This document shows positions 17,711 through 26,017 of a stretch of 34,475 bases of DNA, in pieces. Every line of letters starts with the position of its first letter. The first letter of the stretch is position 1. The notes beneath the pieces were generated by a model, which saw nothing but the letters and a program-made list of their open reading frames with translations, was not told the origin of the DNA and searched no databases. Source of the stretch: Bacteroidales bacterium (GTDB lineage Bacteria; Bacteroidota; Bacteroidia; Bacteroidales; GCA-2748055); assembly GCA_030589895.1 (NCBI GenBank), contig JAUUZQ010000035.1:1-34475 (forward strand). Direction: 5' to 3'. The translations under genes and the position numbers were made by a program.

Positions 17711-17908
17711 ATGTCATATAGTGAAAGCGCCCAGAGACTGCGGAAAATGATTGATAAAGCCATTGATGATCACCTTGTGACCCGTGCAGAAATGGATACC
17801 ATTATTTCAATTGCCACAGAAGATGGTCATATCGATCCACAGGAACAATCTTTACTGAATCAGCTTCAGGAGATGATTGAAAACAAGTCAGTGAAGATTA
17901 TTCCGTAA
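17711..17908 (+). CDS. Small conserved-type hypothetical protein (65 aa)
   Basis: I choose the ATG at 17711 (MSYSESAQRL). The open frame extends to 17555, but that upstream part looks non-coding. The 65-residue product is predicted all-helical and includes the segment ATEDGHIDPQEQSLLNQLQ, which resembles the acidic DGxIxxxE helix-loop of TerB-like or EF-hand-like proteins. It has no signal peptide or membrane helix, so it is cytoplasmic. The coding start follows an AT-rich leader. The function is unknown and the TerB resemblance is weak. Confidence 0.6.
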   Translation: MSYSESAQRLRKMIDKAIDDHLVTRAEMDTIISIATEDGHIDPQEQSLLNQLQEMIENKSVKIIP

Positions 17909-17990
17909 TATCGAAGTGTAAGCTTATCGACTGGGGCAATCATCCCATCAAGTAAACCTGAAAAAAATATTTACAGAAAGGATTAGATTT

Positions 17991-19160
17991 CTATACAGAA
18001 GCCAGCGCTTCAATTTCAACCAAAAGACTGTCTCTGCAAATGTCTGAGACAACATAGATACTTGATATTTGTGGCCAGCGATTCTCGCAGGTTTCTTTCA
18101 CAAGTTGAAAATCCACTTGATTTTTTATGTAGACCCTGAAAAATTTTATTTTTGGCAGTATCGTAAGATTTTGATCTATCGAAGACAATGTTTCCCGACT
18201 GATCAGTTTTTCAATGTTGTCGATAGTAATCTCAGTCTGCTGTTTCACATCATTTTCAGCGATTGTTTTCTCATCGCGTATCGAAGCAGTTCCTGAAATA
18301 TAGACTTGTTTAGATTCAGCATTTTCCACAAACTTGGCCCTTACAAACTTCGGAGTCGATTTACAGAATCCCTGGTATTCTGTATCTCCAATCAGGACCT
18401 CTTCAGTGTAATCAAAGGCCGCCTTTTGCAGTGGATTTTCGACAGCTTTTATATTCAGGCCTTTTTCACTGGCAGCGTAAAAGCTTACGATAACACCTCC
18501 GGCTTTTGTGCCAATTCCGGTTGCAGCAGGATAACCGTTTTTGAATTCAGCTTTTGAATAATATTTTGAACGGACATTGTTGAATAGCTGATAGTGCTGA
18601 CTCTCAATATTTTTACTTAATTCAACAGAGATAATACCCTCAATGTAATTCCATTGGCGGAATATGTTGCGAAAATTGAGACCTTCAGATTGAAGGATCT
18701 TCTCCATGATGTTAAACACCCATTCCGAATCATTCTCGATATTGTTAATTTCATTGTCAACACGAATACCATTGGCAATAAGCAGCTTTTCTTCAGAAGA
18801 ATTTTTAATAACCAGGTAGTTAACACCTTCTAAACTCTTCGATATTACTTCCGCCCTCTTTAAATTGGGAATATAGTGGGCCTCTATTGAAACATATTTT
18901 CTATCGGCAGGTGCTTGTGCTAAATAGGCAATTGGTATATGGGTTTTAAAATGGGCGGACAGACAATCATTTATATTCTTCAGTTGCTCTTTATACTCTG
19001 AATTATTTCCGGCACTTAAAAAGAAATTGAGAGATATAATATTTGCCAGGGTATAAGAATTGTTTGAGACGAACTCATTTAGCTGATCAATACAATTTAT
19101 AGTCTGCTCCTCTACCGTTTCCCCACTTTGCGCCTCAAATGCAATAACTGAAAGTTTCAT
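17991..19160 (-). CDS. Tandem RidA-fold protein, chorismatase-like (FkbO/Hyg5 family)
   Basis: A 389-residue cytoplasmic protein with two RidA/YjgF-like halves. The N-terminal half has the TLANIISLNFFLSAGNNSEY strand-helix pattern. The C-terminal half has KFVRAKFV, then YISGTASIRD, then VKQQTEITIDNIEKLI, ending with DICRDSLLVEIEALASV. The SGTASI, QTExTxxNI and CRxxLLVEIE blocks are what I associate with chorismatases (FkbO, Hyg5, XanB2), which hydrolyse chorismate to dihydroxycyclohexadiene or hydroxybenzoate products. Glu382 in LLVEIE lies where their C-terminal catalytic Glu is expected. No shikimate-pathway or pigment genes are nearby. If it is not a chorismatase, it would be an uncharacterised double-RidA protein. 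A perfect TATCTTTG -7 element lies about 25 nt upstream. Confidence 0.68.
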   Translation of the reverse strand: MKLSVIAFEAQSGETVEEQTINCIDQLNEFVSNNSYTLANIISLNFFLSAGNNSEYKEQLKNINDCLSAHFKTHIPIAYLAQAPADRKYVSIEAHYIPNLKRAEVISKSLEGVNYLVIKNSSEEKLLIANGIRVDNEINNIENDSEWVFNIMEKILQSEGLNFRNIFRQWNYIEGIISVELSKNIESQHYQLFNNVRSKYYSKAEFKNGYPAATGIGTKAGGVIVSFYAASEKGLNIKAVENPLQKAAFDYTEEVLIGDTEYQGFCKSTPKFVRAKFVENAESKQVYISGTASIRDEKTIAENDVKQQTEITIDNIEKLISRETLSSIDQNLTILPKIKFFRVYIKNQVDFQLVKETCENRWPQISSIYVVSDICRDSLLVEIEALASV

Positions 19161-19183
19161 TCTGAATGAAAAAATAATTTCGA

Positions 19184-19191
19184 CAAAGATA
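19184..19191 (-). promoter_or_regulatory. -7 element for the chorismatase-like gene
   Basis: On the minus strand the sequence is TATCTTTG, a perfect match to the Bacteroidota -7 consensus TAnnTTTG. It lies 24 nt upstream of the ATG at 19160. No clear TTG -33 element was found at the expected spacing. Confidence 0.6.
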
Positions 19192-19425
19192 GAATCTTTT
19201 ACCTAGGATATTACTGATGGAAAACATATTTTGAGCTTTGGCTGAAAGCACTCACTAAATAGCTTACGGGAAATCAGAAAAAATGTATGCCCCCCTGATT
19301 AGCTACAGGTTTTAATCTGTGGTGGAAAGAGCTAAATATAAATGGTATTCAAAGCAATTTCAAGACCACAAGCTAAGCCTTGCACTTAATTAAAAGATTT
19401 ATTTCGGTAGTTGCGCTACCTCTTC

Positions 19426-19433
19426 TATCTTTG
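19426..19433 (+). promoter_or_regulatory. -7 element for the GH51-like gene
   Basis: TATCTTTG perfectly matches TAnnTTTG, 24 nt upstream of the ATG at 19458. It is the same octamer, at the same distance, as the divergent promoter at 19184-19191. A weak TTTC at 19403-19406 sits where -33 would be. The 290-nt region between the two genes otherwise shows nothing I can name. Confidence 0.58.
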
Positions 19434-19457
19434 CAAGAATCACACTAATTGTTTTTT

Positions 19458-22400
19458 ATGAATAAAATGAAACCAAGCAGTTTTACATTGGGCATATTTG
19501 GGATGACTCTATTGGCTTTATCAATAAATATCAATGCCCAGGATGCTGGGTTCTTTCTTGATGACTGGCAGGAGAAAGTGGCTGAATTTCCGGATTTTGA
19601 ACCGATCAGTAAATCGATAAATACACCTTCAGTTACCATTCATGTTGATATGAAGCAGGTTTTACAAATGGTTCCGGATTATATTTATGGTAACAATGCG
19701 GTTACATGGGATAATGGATTGCCTGCCAATACAACAGCCATGACAGATCTGAAAAATCTAAACACGCATGTATTGCGCTGGCCGGGAGGGAACCTTTCCA
19801 ATAGCTATTTCTGGAATGCTATTTACGGTGAGAGGCCGAATGATATTCCGGCAGATTTAAATCCATGGTATGGGATGAAGACGCAAGATTGGCAAATGTC
19901 TGTAAGTGAGTATTATGATTTGCTGGCAGAGACAAACAATACTGGGATCATCTGCGTGAATTATAGTTATGCCCGCTATGGAACAAGCGCTGATCCGGTG
20001 GCTGCTGCAGCACATCTGGCAGCAGACTGGGTGAGGTTTGACAATGGACGGTCGAAATTTTGGGAGATAGGAAATGAAAATTTTGGTAAATGGCAGGAGG
20101 GATATAAAATTAACCTGGGAAATAATCAGGATGGGCAGCCGGAATACATCTCCGGGGCACTCTATGGTCAACATTGCAGAATATTTATCGATTCGATGCG
20201 TGCTGCGGCCAGTGAGATTGGTGTAGATATTAAAATCGGTGTTGTGGCCTACGATGCAGAGACATCATCGGATCCGATTCAGACAGTCTGGAATGAAGGG
20301 ATGATGGCTGAGGTTGGAGATCTGGCTGATTACCTGATCGTTCATTCCTATTTTACGCCTTATAATGAGAATTCAACGGTGAGCACGATATTGAATTCCT
20401 ATGGAGTTCCTGGTGAAATTATGTCTGCCATGGTTTCTGATATGGATGAAGCAGGAAAGCCGATGATCCCGGTGGCAATGACCGAATGGAATATCTTTGC
20501 GATAGATTCCGGACAGATGGTATCTTATATTAATGGTATGCTTGCCGCTCTGACCCTTGGAGAATTTATTAAGAGCGACTATGGTTTAGCGACGAGATGG
20601 GATCTGGTCAACGGATGGAGCAATGGGAATGACCATGGGATGTTTTCCACAGGTGATGAACCGGGAGTAGTTTTATATAATCCCAGGGCTGTTTTTTTCT
20701 ATATGTACTATTTCCAGAAATACTTTGGAGACAGGATGCTTGAATCTTCAGTAAATGGCAATAGTTCGCTGGTTTCTTATGCTTCTTCCTTTTCATCAGG
20801 TGATTGCGGTATGGTGATTATCAATAAAAGCAATAGCGCCGAGACTGTAAGTGTCGTAATTGACAATTTCGATCCCGGGATGAACTATTATTACCACGTG
20901 CTTACCGGGGGGACTGATAATGGCAGTTTCTCGAGAAAGGTGTTGCTTAATGGCATTGCGACAAACGAAGGCGGTGGCGGTCCCGATGAATATGAGACCA
21001 TTAAGGCATTTTCTTCAGAAATAGATGGAGGGATAACGATTGATCTTCCATCATTATCGGTGGTATACATCCTGGTAGAAAAGGCAGCTATGGAGTATAT
21101 TTATTCAAAAGTGGAAGATAATCCGCAAATTATTGATATTGAGCTATCTGTTGAAGTTCAATCTCCCGGAGATCCGGCCGGATATGAACTTCTTGCAAAC
21201 GGGTCAACTCCACTGACTATTTCCAGTATAGAGACAGATGCAGTCGATGCTCACTGGATCCATTTGAACCTTGACCAGGCAGTGTTGGCAACTGATGTCC
21301 TGACTTTATCTTATTCGGGGAACGATGCAATTTCTTTAAATGGAGACTTACTAAATCCATTCTCTTCTGAAACCGTTGAAAATCTTCTTGTTGGTGCTCC
21401 ACCTTTGGCAAATGAGGTATTTACTAATGCTGAAGGAACAGAGATTCATCTTATTTTTTCTTTTGACATGCAAGTTTCAACGACTGCCTTTGAGGATTTC
21501 ACCCTGGAAGCTGAGGGAGATCCGAATATGAGGTTCGGACTGTCTGCAATTTATGTTGATGCCGAAAATCCCGGGTTGATCGTACTTAGCACATCTGAAT
21601 TACTTTATGCAGAATATAAGCTTCTTCTTTCTTATACCGGTAGCGATGTAAAAACAACAGACCTGGCATTGCTTGGCTCATTTGATTTGCTGCCTGTGGA
21701 TAATCTGTCTCCCGGTAGTCCTCCCGAGGTGATATCAGTTGAGGTATCTGAGTATGGGATGAGCGTAGATATACTGTTTTCCAAGGGAATGAATGAAATC
21801 TCTGCTTCGGGATCTGGATTTATAGTGACAGTTGATGGTCAAGATCGTGCAATCAGTGCAATAGAAATTTCGGGTGTAAACATGCATATTTTGCTGGATG
21901 ATTTTATTCAGTATGGTGAGGTGGTGACGCTTAGTTACGAGGGATCTTCTGCTACTTCCACCGACCGCGGTATATTAATGGAATTTTCAGATTTGTCTGT
22001 TGCAAATAATCTACAGGAATCGACAATTATTGATATACCGGGAGTTATTTTTGCAGAGATGTTTTCAATAAATTTTGGGATGGAACTGGAGCCTTGTTCA
22101 GATTTTGGGGGAGGTAGTAATCTTGGAAATATCGACGCGGGAGATTGGGTGGAATATATTGTGAATGTTGCTCAAACAGGTCAGTACAAGGGATCTGTTC
22201 GGGTAGCAGTGCCAAGTATTCCCGGGGAATTAATTATTCAAACTCCGGATGCAGATCTTATCGACCAGATGAATGTTTCACTTTCTGCTACAGGTGGATG
22301 GCAGACATGGTCATCAGTTCCGGTTGAGATTTCTCTTGTCAAAGGTATTCAACGAATCAGGCTATATGCTGAAACAGGGAATTATAATATAAATTTTCTG

Positions 22401-22679
22401 AGTCTTGATATTTTCAATTCAGCAGAGGGGGAAACATTGATGCCGGAAGAGATGATTATTTATCCGAATCCGGTGGATGACCAATTGATAATCGAAAGTG
22501 GAGAATCAGGAATATCTTCAGTTGAAATCATTGATATTACCGGCAAGCTATTGATCCGGAATAAATATCAATCGTCTCCATCAAAGGTTTCATTTACTGT
22601 CAATTTACCGAATGGAATCTATATCCTGAGAGTAAAATCTGTTCATGGGGTTAATGTCTCGAGTTTAATTGTGCAATGA
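19458..22679 (+). CDS. Secreted GH51-like (clan A) glycosidase with Ig-like repeats, CBM6-like module and T9SS tail
   Basis: Read from ATG 19458 (MNKMKPSS), 1073 residues, with a signal peptide ending near NAQ28. The catalytic TIM-barrel part (about 55-430) has LRWPGGN (106-112), FWEIGNE with predicted acid/base Glu207, and AMTEWN with predicted nucleophile Glu343. This is the layout of clan GH-A arabinofuranosidase-like enzymes. A beta-sandwich follows to about 545. Three Ig-like repeats span about 560-645, 650-750 and 755-852, each ending near a LSYSG, LSYTG or LSYEG strand. A CBM6-like module covers about 858-987 (DAGDWVEYIV, TGGWQTW), then a T9SS type A domain (IYPNPV at 1001-1006). It is exported and probably acts on arabinan, galactan or an algal polysaccharide. 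The exact family and substrate are not settled. It appears monocistronic. Confidence 0.85.
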   Translation: MNKMKPSSFTLGIFGMTLLALSININAQDAGFFLDDWQEKVAEFPDFEPISKSINTPSVTIHVDMKQVLQMVPDYIYGNNAVTWDNGLPANTTAMTDLKNLNTHVLRWPGGNLSNSYFWNAIYGERPNDIPADLNPWYGMKTQDWQMSVSEYYDLLAETNNTGIICVNYSYARYGTSADPVAAAAHLAADWVRFDNGRSKFWEIGNENFGKWQEGYKINLGNNQDGQPEYISGALYGQHCRIFIDSMRAAASEIGVDIKIGVVAYDAETSSDPIQTVWNEGMMAEVGDLADYLIVHSYFTPYNENSTVSTILNSYGVPGEIMSAMVSDMDEAGKPMIPVAMTEWNIFAIDSGQMVSYINGMLAALTLGEFIKSDYGLATRWDLVNGWSNGNDHGMFSTGDEPGVVLYNPRAVFFYMYYFQKYFGDRMLESSVNGNSSLVSYASSFSSGDCGMVIINKSNSAETVSVVIDNFDPGMNYYYHVLTGGTDNGSFSRKVLLNGIATNEGGGGPDEYETIKAFSSEIDGGITIDLPSLSVVYILVEKAAMEYIYSKVEDNPQIIDIELSVEVQSPGDPAGYELLANGSTPLTISSIETDAVDAHWIHLNLDQAVLATDVLTLSYSGNDAISLNGDLLNPFSSETVENLLVGAPPLANEVFTNAEGTEIHLIFSFDMQVSTTAFEDFTLEAEGDPNMRFGLSAIYVDAENPGLIVLSTSELLYAEYKLLLSYTGSDVKTTDLALLGSFDLLPVDNLSPGSPPEVISVEVSEYGMSVDILFSKGMNEISASGSGFIVTVDGQDRAISAIEISGVNMHILLDDFIQYGEVVTLSYEGSSATSTDRGILMEFSDLSVANNLQESTIIDIPGVIFAEMFSINFGMELEPCSDFGGGSNLGNIDAGDWVEYIVNVAQTGQYKGSVRVAVPSIPGELIIQTPDADLIDQMNVSLSATGGWQTWSSVPVEISLVKGIQRIRLYAETGNYNINFLSLDIFNSAEGETLMPEEMIIYPNPVDDQLIIESGESGISSVEIIDITGKLLIRNKYQSSPSKVSFTVNLPNGIYILRVKSVHGVNVSSLIVQ

Positions 22680-22742
22680 TATTGTAATTTGAAGTTATTG
22701 AAGAGGGGGAGAGTATTGTACAGTTTCAAAAGAAGCTGAATG

Positions 22743-22817
22743 GGAAATATATACATTTCCAATATCTAACAATCATCTAAAATTGGTTGACATTCAAGAT
22801 ACTTTATATTACTTTAG
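22743..22817 (+). promoter_or_regulatory. Promoter and adjacent palindrome for the SiaB-like/patatin operon
   Basis: TTGACA at 22787-22792 is followed, after a 20-nt gap from the TTG, by TACTTTAG at 22810-22817, one mismatch from TAnnTTTG. The ATG lies 28 nt further on. Upstream, GGAAAT (22743-22748) and ATTTCC (22755-22760) form perfect 6-bp arms around a 6-nt centre, which could be a regulator site. The promoter is better supported than the operator. Confidence 0.55.
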
Positions 22818-22845
22818 GAAAGTCAAGTGAATTAATATCAAAGTA

Positions 22846-23949
22846 ATGGATTCATCAGTTCTCAAGGACCTTTGTAAAGACATTTATCAGGATGATCTGA
22901 CTTTGGCTTATGCCGGAAGATTCACCGATTCAATGACAGATAAGATCATTGGCATGGCAGAGATATATATTAAGTCACACGAGGAGATCAGTAAGTTGAG
23001 AAATAGAACCAGCTTTCTGGTAGCTGAGTGTTTTCAGAATGTAGTGCGACATGGAGAAAAGGACCTGGAATCGTCTCAAATATCTCTGGGAAAGGAGTCT
23101 TTCCTCATCAGGTTCTTTCAGAATAAGTGTTTCATAGCTTCAGAGAATACCTTGCCAAATGATCAGGTTGATTTGCTGAGAAAGAAACTGGATGAGGTGA
23201 ATAAATTTGACAGAAAGGAGCTCAAGAAACTCTATATAAAGTCACTTGAGGATGGAAGTTTTTCAGAAAAGGGAGGCGCCGGATTGGGCTTGATTGAGAT
23301 GGCCCGCAAGACCGGGAATAAACTTCATTATTCATTCATGTCTTTAGATGAAGACAGATCTACTTTTTACCTCATGCTTGTGCTGGAACAGGAGCATGAT
23401 GAAGTTTCAGTATCAGACTACAGTGGAGAACTCATTCAGATAGAAGGAATGATGAGGGCTTTGCATGTATCAAATCAATTTTTGTTGTACCACGGTAATT
23501 TTTCCCATGACATTATTTCGCCGGTAATTGAGATGATTGAAAATAATATGGATTCTCAGAAAGGCTCACTTGCGACTAAAATAAAGTTGTATCATGCTGC
23601 TATTGAGTCTATGCAAAACATTAGCCATTTAAGTCTTACGGAAAACGAAAGGAATGTGGGTACACTTGCTCTTGGTGAGACAGATCAGGGTTTTGTTATT
23701 AACACCCAGACTCCTGTTAATGATACAACAAAAGAACTTCTTTATCAGTTTTTAGATGAGTTAAGCAGCACTTCCCCTGAGGAATCAGAAGGGAAATTTA
23801 TGAATAAGCCAAAGGGTGGGTCTGAGGCAGACATTGATGCAACTATTCCCGGGTTTACCACTTTGGCACGTGTTGGGAAGTCATGGAATTTTGGCTTTGA
23901 AACTCAAGAAGGGCTACCGCAACAGTTTTTTTACAGAGTACATATATAG
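22846..23949 (+). CDS. Duplicated SiaB-like (DUF6272, GHKL-type) protein
   Basis: A 367-residue soluble protein. Residues 1-180 match the SiaB/DUF6272 family, which has an anti-sigma/histidine-kinase-like ATPase fold. They show the N-box FLVAECFQNVVRHG (Glu61, Asn65) and the G-box EKGGAGLGLIEMARKTG (141-157). Residues about 200-367 look like a second copy: KIKLYHAAIESMQNISHL repeats the N-box pattern with Glu254 and Asn258, but the glycine box is degenerate. SiaB-type proteins act as kinases in partner-switching or stress pathways. A two-copy arrangement could be one active and one regulatory half. The gene is 18 nt upstream of a patatin-like phospholipase on the same strand, so the two are likely cotranscribed. 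Confidence 0.75.
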   Translation: MDSSVLKDLCKDIYQDDLTLAYAGRFTDSMTDKIIGMAEIYIKSHEEISKLRNRTSFLVAECFQNVVRHGEKDLESSQISLGKESFLIRFFQNKCFIASENTLPNDQVDLLRKKLDEVNKFDRKELKKLYIKSLEDGSFSEKGGAGLGLIEMARKTGNKLHYSFMSLDEDRSTFYLMLVLEQEHDEVSVSDYSGELIQIEGMMRALHVSNQFLLYHGNFSHDIISPVIEMIENNMDSQKGSLATKIKLYHAAIESMQNISHLSLTENERNVGTLALGETDQGFVINTQTPVNDTTKELLYQFLDELSSTSPEESEGKFMNKPKGGSEADIDATIPGFTTLARVGKSWNFGFETQEGLPQQFFYRVHI

Positions 23950-23967
23950 AAAATTAATTATAGACAG

Positions 23968-24852
23968 ATGAATCAAAAAGTTGCCCTGGTACTTTCCGGT
24001 GGTGGAGCCAGGGGTATTGCGCATATTGGAGTTATTGAGGAGATGGAGAAGCAAGGCTATGAAATCACATCAATTGCAGGCACTTCCATGGGCTCGGTTG
24101 TTGGGGGTGTATATGCTTTGAAAAAAATGGAAGTATTCAAGAATTGGATATACACACTTGATAAAAAGAGGGTTTTTAGTCTGGTTGATTTTACCGTGAG
24201 TAAGCAGGGGATGGTGAGGGGAGACAAGGTTTTTAAAAAAATGAAGGAGCTGATTCCTGATTCAAATATAGAAGATCTTAGCATACCATATGTTGCGAAT
24301 GCAGTGGATATTATATCTAAGAAGGAGGTGGTTTTTACGGAAGGAAGTATTTATGATGCCATAAGAGCTTCAATATCTATTCCCACAGTATTTACTCCCG
24401 TTAAGTCGGATCATCGATTATTGGTAGATGGTGGTGTGATAAACAATATTCCAATTGAATATGTAAAGCGCACTCCGGGTGATATTCTTATTGCGGTAAA
24501 TGTAAATGCTGATATTCCTTCTGTTGTACCAGCGATCCAGGAGGAAATAAGTCAGGAAAAGCAATCACTTTATAAAAGAAAAACGCAGGAGTTTTATAAA
24601 CATTTGAGAAAAATTACCCCGTCGCATCATGATGAGGATCTTGGTTATTTTAATCTTATTTCCCGCACCATTGAGCTTATGACCTGGCGGATTGATGAGC
24701 TATCGCTTGAGAAATACAGACCGGATCTTTTAATAGAAATATCACGTGAATCATCATCTATTTGGGATTTTTATAAGGCTGAGGAATTGGTTGAGTTGGG
24801 GAGGAGTGCAGCAATTGAAGTGCTGAAGAGTTATCAGGGGCAACTTAGCTAG
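23968..24852 (+). CDS. Patatin-like phospholipase
   Basis: This 294-residue protein carries the full patatin signature: LSGGGARGIAHIG oxyanion loop (residues 9-21), GTSMG with nucleophile Ser40 (38-42), and DGG with catalytic Asp154 (154-156). The SIPTVFTPV segment before DGG and the RSAAIEVL C-terminal helix are also typical. There is no signal peptide, so it acts from the cytoplasm on membrane phospholipids, lysophospholipids or acyl chains, as known patatin lipases do. The length matches short bacterial patatins that lack extra transmembrane or barrel domains. It starts 18 nt after the SiaB-like gene. Its stop codon overlaps the stop of the convergent PagL-like gene in a shared CTAG. Confidence 0.92.
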   Translation: MNQKVALVLSGGGARGIAHIGVIEEMEKQGYEITSIAGTSMGSVVGGVYALKKMEVFKNWIYTLDKKRVFSLVDFTVSKQGMVRGDKVFKKMKELIPDSNIEDLSIPYVANAVDIISKKEVVFTEGSIYDAIRASISIPTVFTPVKSDHRLLVDGGVINNIPIEYVKRTPGDILIAVNVNADIPSVVPAIQEEISQEKQSLYKRKTQEFYKHLRKITPSHHDEDLGYFNLISRTIELMTWRIDELSLEKYRPDLLIEISRESSSIWDFYKAEELVELGRSAAIEVLKSYQGQLS

Positions 24853-25976
24853 AAAAACAAACCGATTCTGAAATCCAGAAAATCTGCATTTTGCGCATGG
24901 GCTTTGATATTGACACCGGTGAACAGATAATCATTGATTTTGAAACTCAATCCATATCTCTGGTATACTTTGTGTTTTGCCACATAAGGTGAATAGAGAT
25001 AAGTCCCAAATTGCTGGTAAAAGATAAATCTCCCAAATAGCCATTCAATTCCTGCTGTTGCACCAATTTGCTTGTGGTCATATAATTCTCTTGTTGCCTC
25101 ATCGATGAGATCGTCCTCTATGATCTTTGCCCTTGTTGATCTGTCGTTCATCCATTCTACTCCTGCAGACATTGCAAAGATCCGACCCAAAACCCTGCTA
25201 TAATTTGTTCCAAGACAAAATACAGGATATAGTTGACTTTCCGGGGTATAGGGTGTTGGTTGCGCGGCAAATGCTACAGTAAAATCAAAGCGATTCTTTT
25301 TTGGATTCAAATCTACATGCGGATCTTTCACTCTGTTCTCGAATATATTTTTCTGAAAACTATAGTCTAAACCTGCATTTACTGAAGGGAAATTCATTCC
25401 CAGGTTGGGCTCAGAAATTCCACCGTTTGATATATGGTGAAAATTTGCGGCCAGTCTTAAGGACAATTGATCGGTCATGCGGTAATTGACTGCAAAGTTC
25501 ACTTGTGTAATGAAGCTTATGGGACTGCTGAAAAAGAGATTATCCGGATTGGTCTTTGCATCATAGACCTTTGTGAGATATGCCGGTCCGAGACCAAATT
25601 GTACTGAAAAATTCAAATTTCGGTCAGCCCTGATATAAGGTTCAATAAAGGGAAATACCGCAATCGCACTCCCCATTACCTCTGGAAAATCAAAATTGAT
25701 GTATTTGAAAGCGATACCTGTTCGGGGGTAGCAATAGCAGTAATCCCATACTCCTCTTTTTCGAAGGTGCCAGTTGACGTCCATTTCTATGCTCCATGGA
25801 TTTGTCTGGGTTAACTCATCCTTCAGTTTTTTTGAATGTTGTATGATAAAGGCCTTGTGAAACCTGGCGCCAATGATAAAAAGGGGATCGCAGCAGTCAC
25901 TCTCCTGGCCTTGAAGATTCAGAGTAGGGAGTGTTAATAAAACGACAATAGTTATAAGAAAAAATCCTTTTTTCAT
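24849..25976 (-). CDS. PagL-like acyloxyacyl hydrolase / lipid A 3-O-deacylase family protein
   Basis: A 375-residue secreted protein with a signal peptide ending near GQ24 and alternating aromatic/hydrophobic strands consistent with an outer-membrane barrel. The HISNGG motif places His181 and Ser183 where PagL has its His-x-Ser pair. The residue at the position of PagL's Glu140 is Asn195 (PNLGMN), so deacylase activity is doubtful or the catalytic acid lies elsewhere. PagL removes the 3-O acyl chain of lipid A. This protein is larger than Pseudomonas PagL, and an extra 60-residue N-terminal part has the two-Cys stretch DYCYCYP. It lies 41 nt after the CsgG-like barrel gene on the same strand and is probably in an operon with it. 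Confidence 0.72.
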   Translation of the reverse strand: MKKGFFLITIVVLLTLPTLNLQGQESDCCDPLFIIGARFHKAFIIQHSKKLKDELTQTNPWSIEMDVNWHLRKRGVWDYCYCYPRTGIAFKYINFDFPEVMGSAIAVFPFIEPYIRADRNLNFSVQFGLGPAYLTKVYDAKTNPDNLFFSSPISFITQVNFAVNYRMTDQLSLRLAANFHHISNGGISEPNLGMNFPSVNAGLDYSFQKNIFENRVKDPHVDLNPKKNRFDFTVAFAAQPTPYTPESQLYPVFCLGTNYSRVLGRIFAMSAGVEWMNDRSTRAKIIEDDLIDEATRELYDHKQIGATAGIEWLFGRFIFYQQFGTYLYSPYVAKHKVYQRYGLSFKINDYLFTGVNIKAHAQNADFLDFRIGLFF

Positions 25977-26017
25977 CTGTGTGACTTAGGGATTTTATCT
26001 TATAAATATAAGAATTC

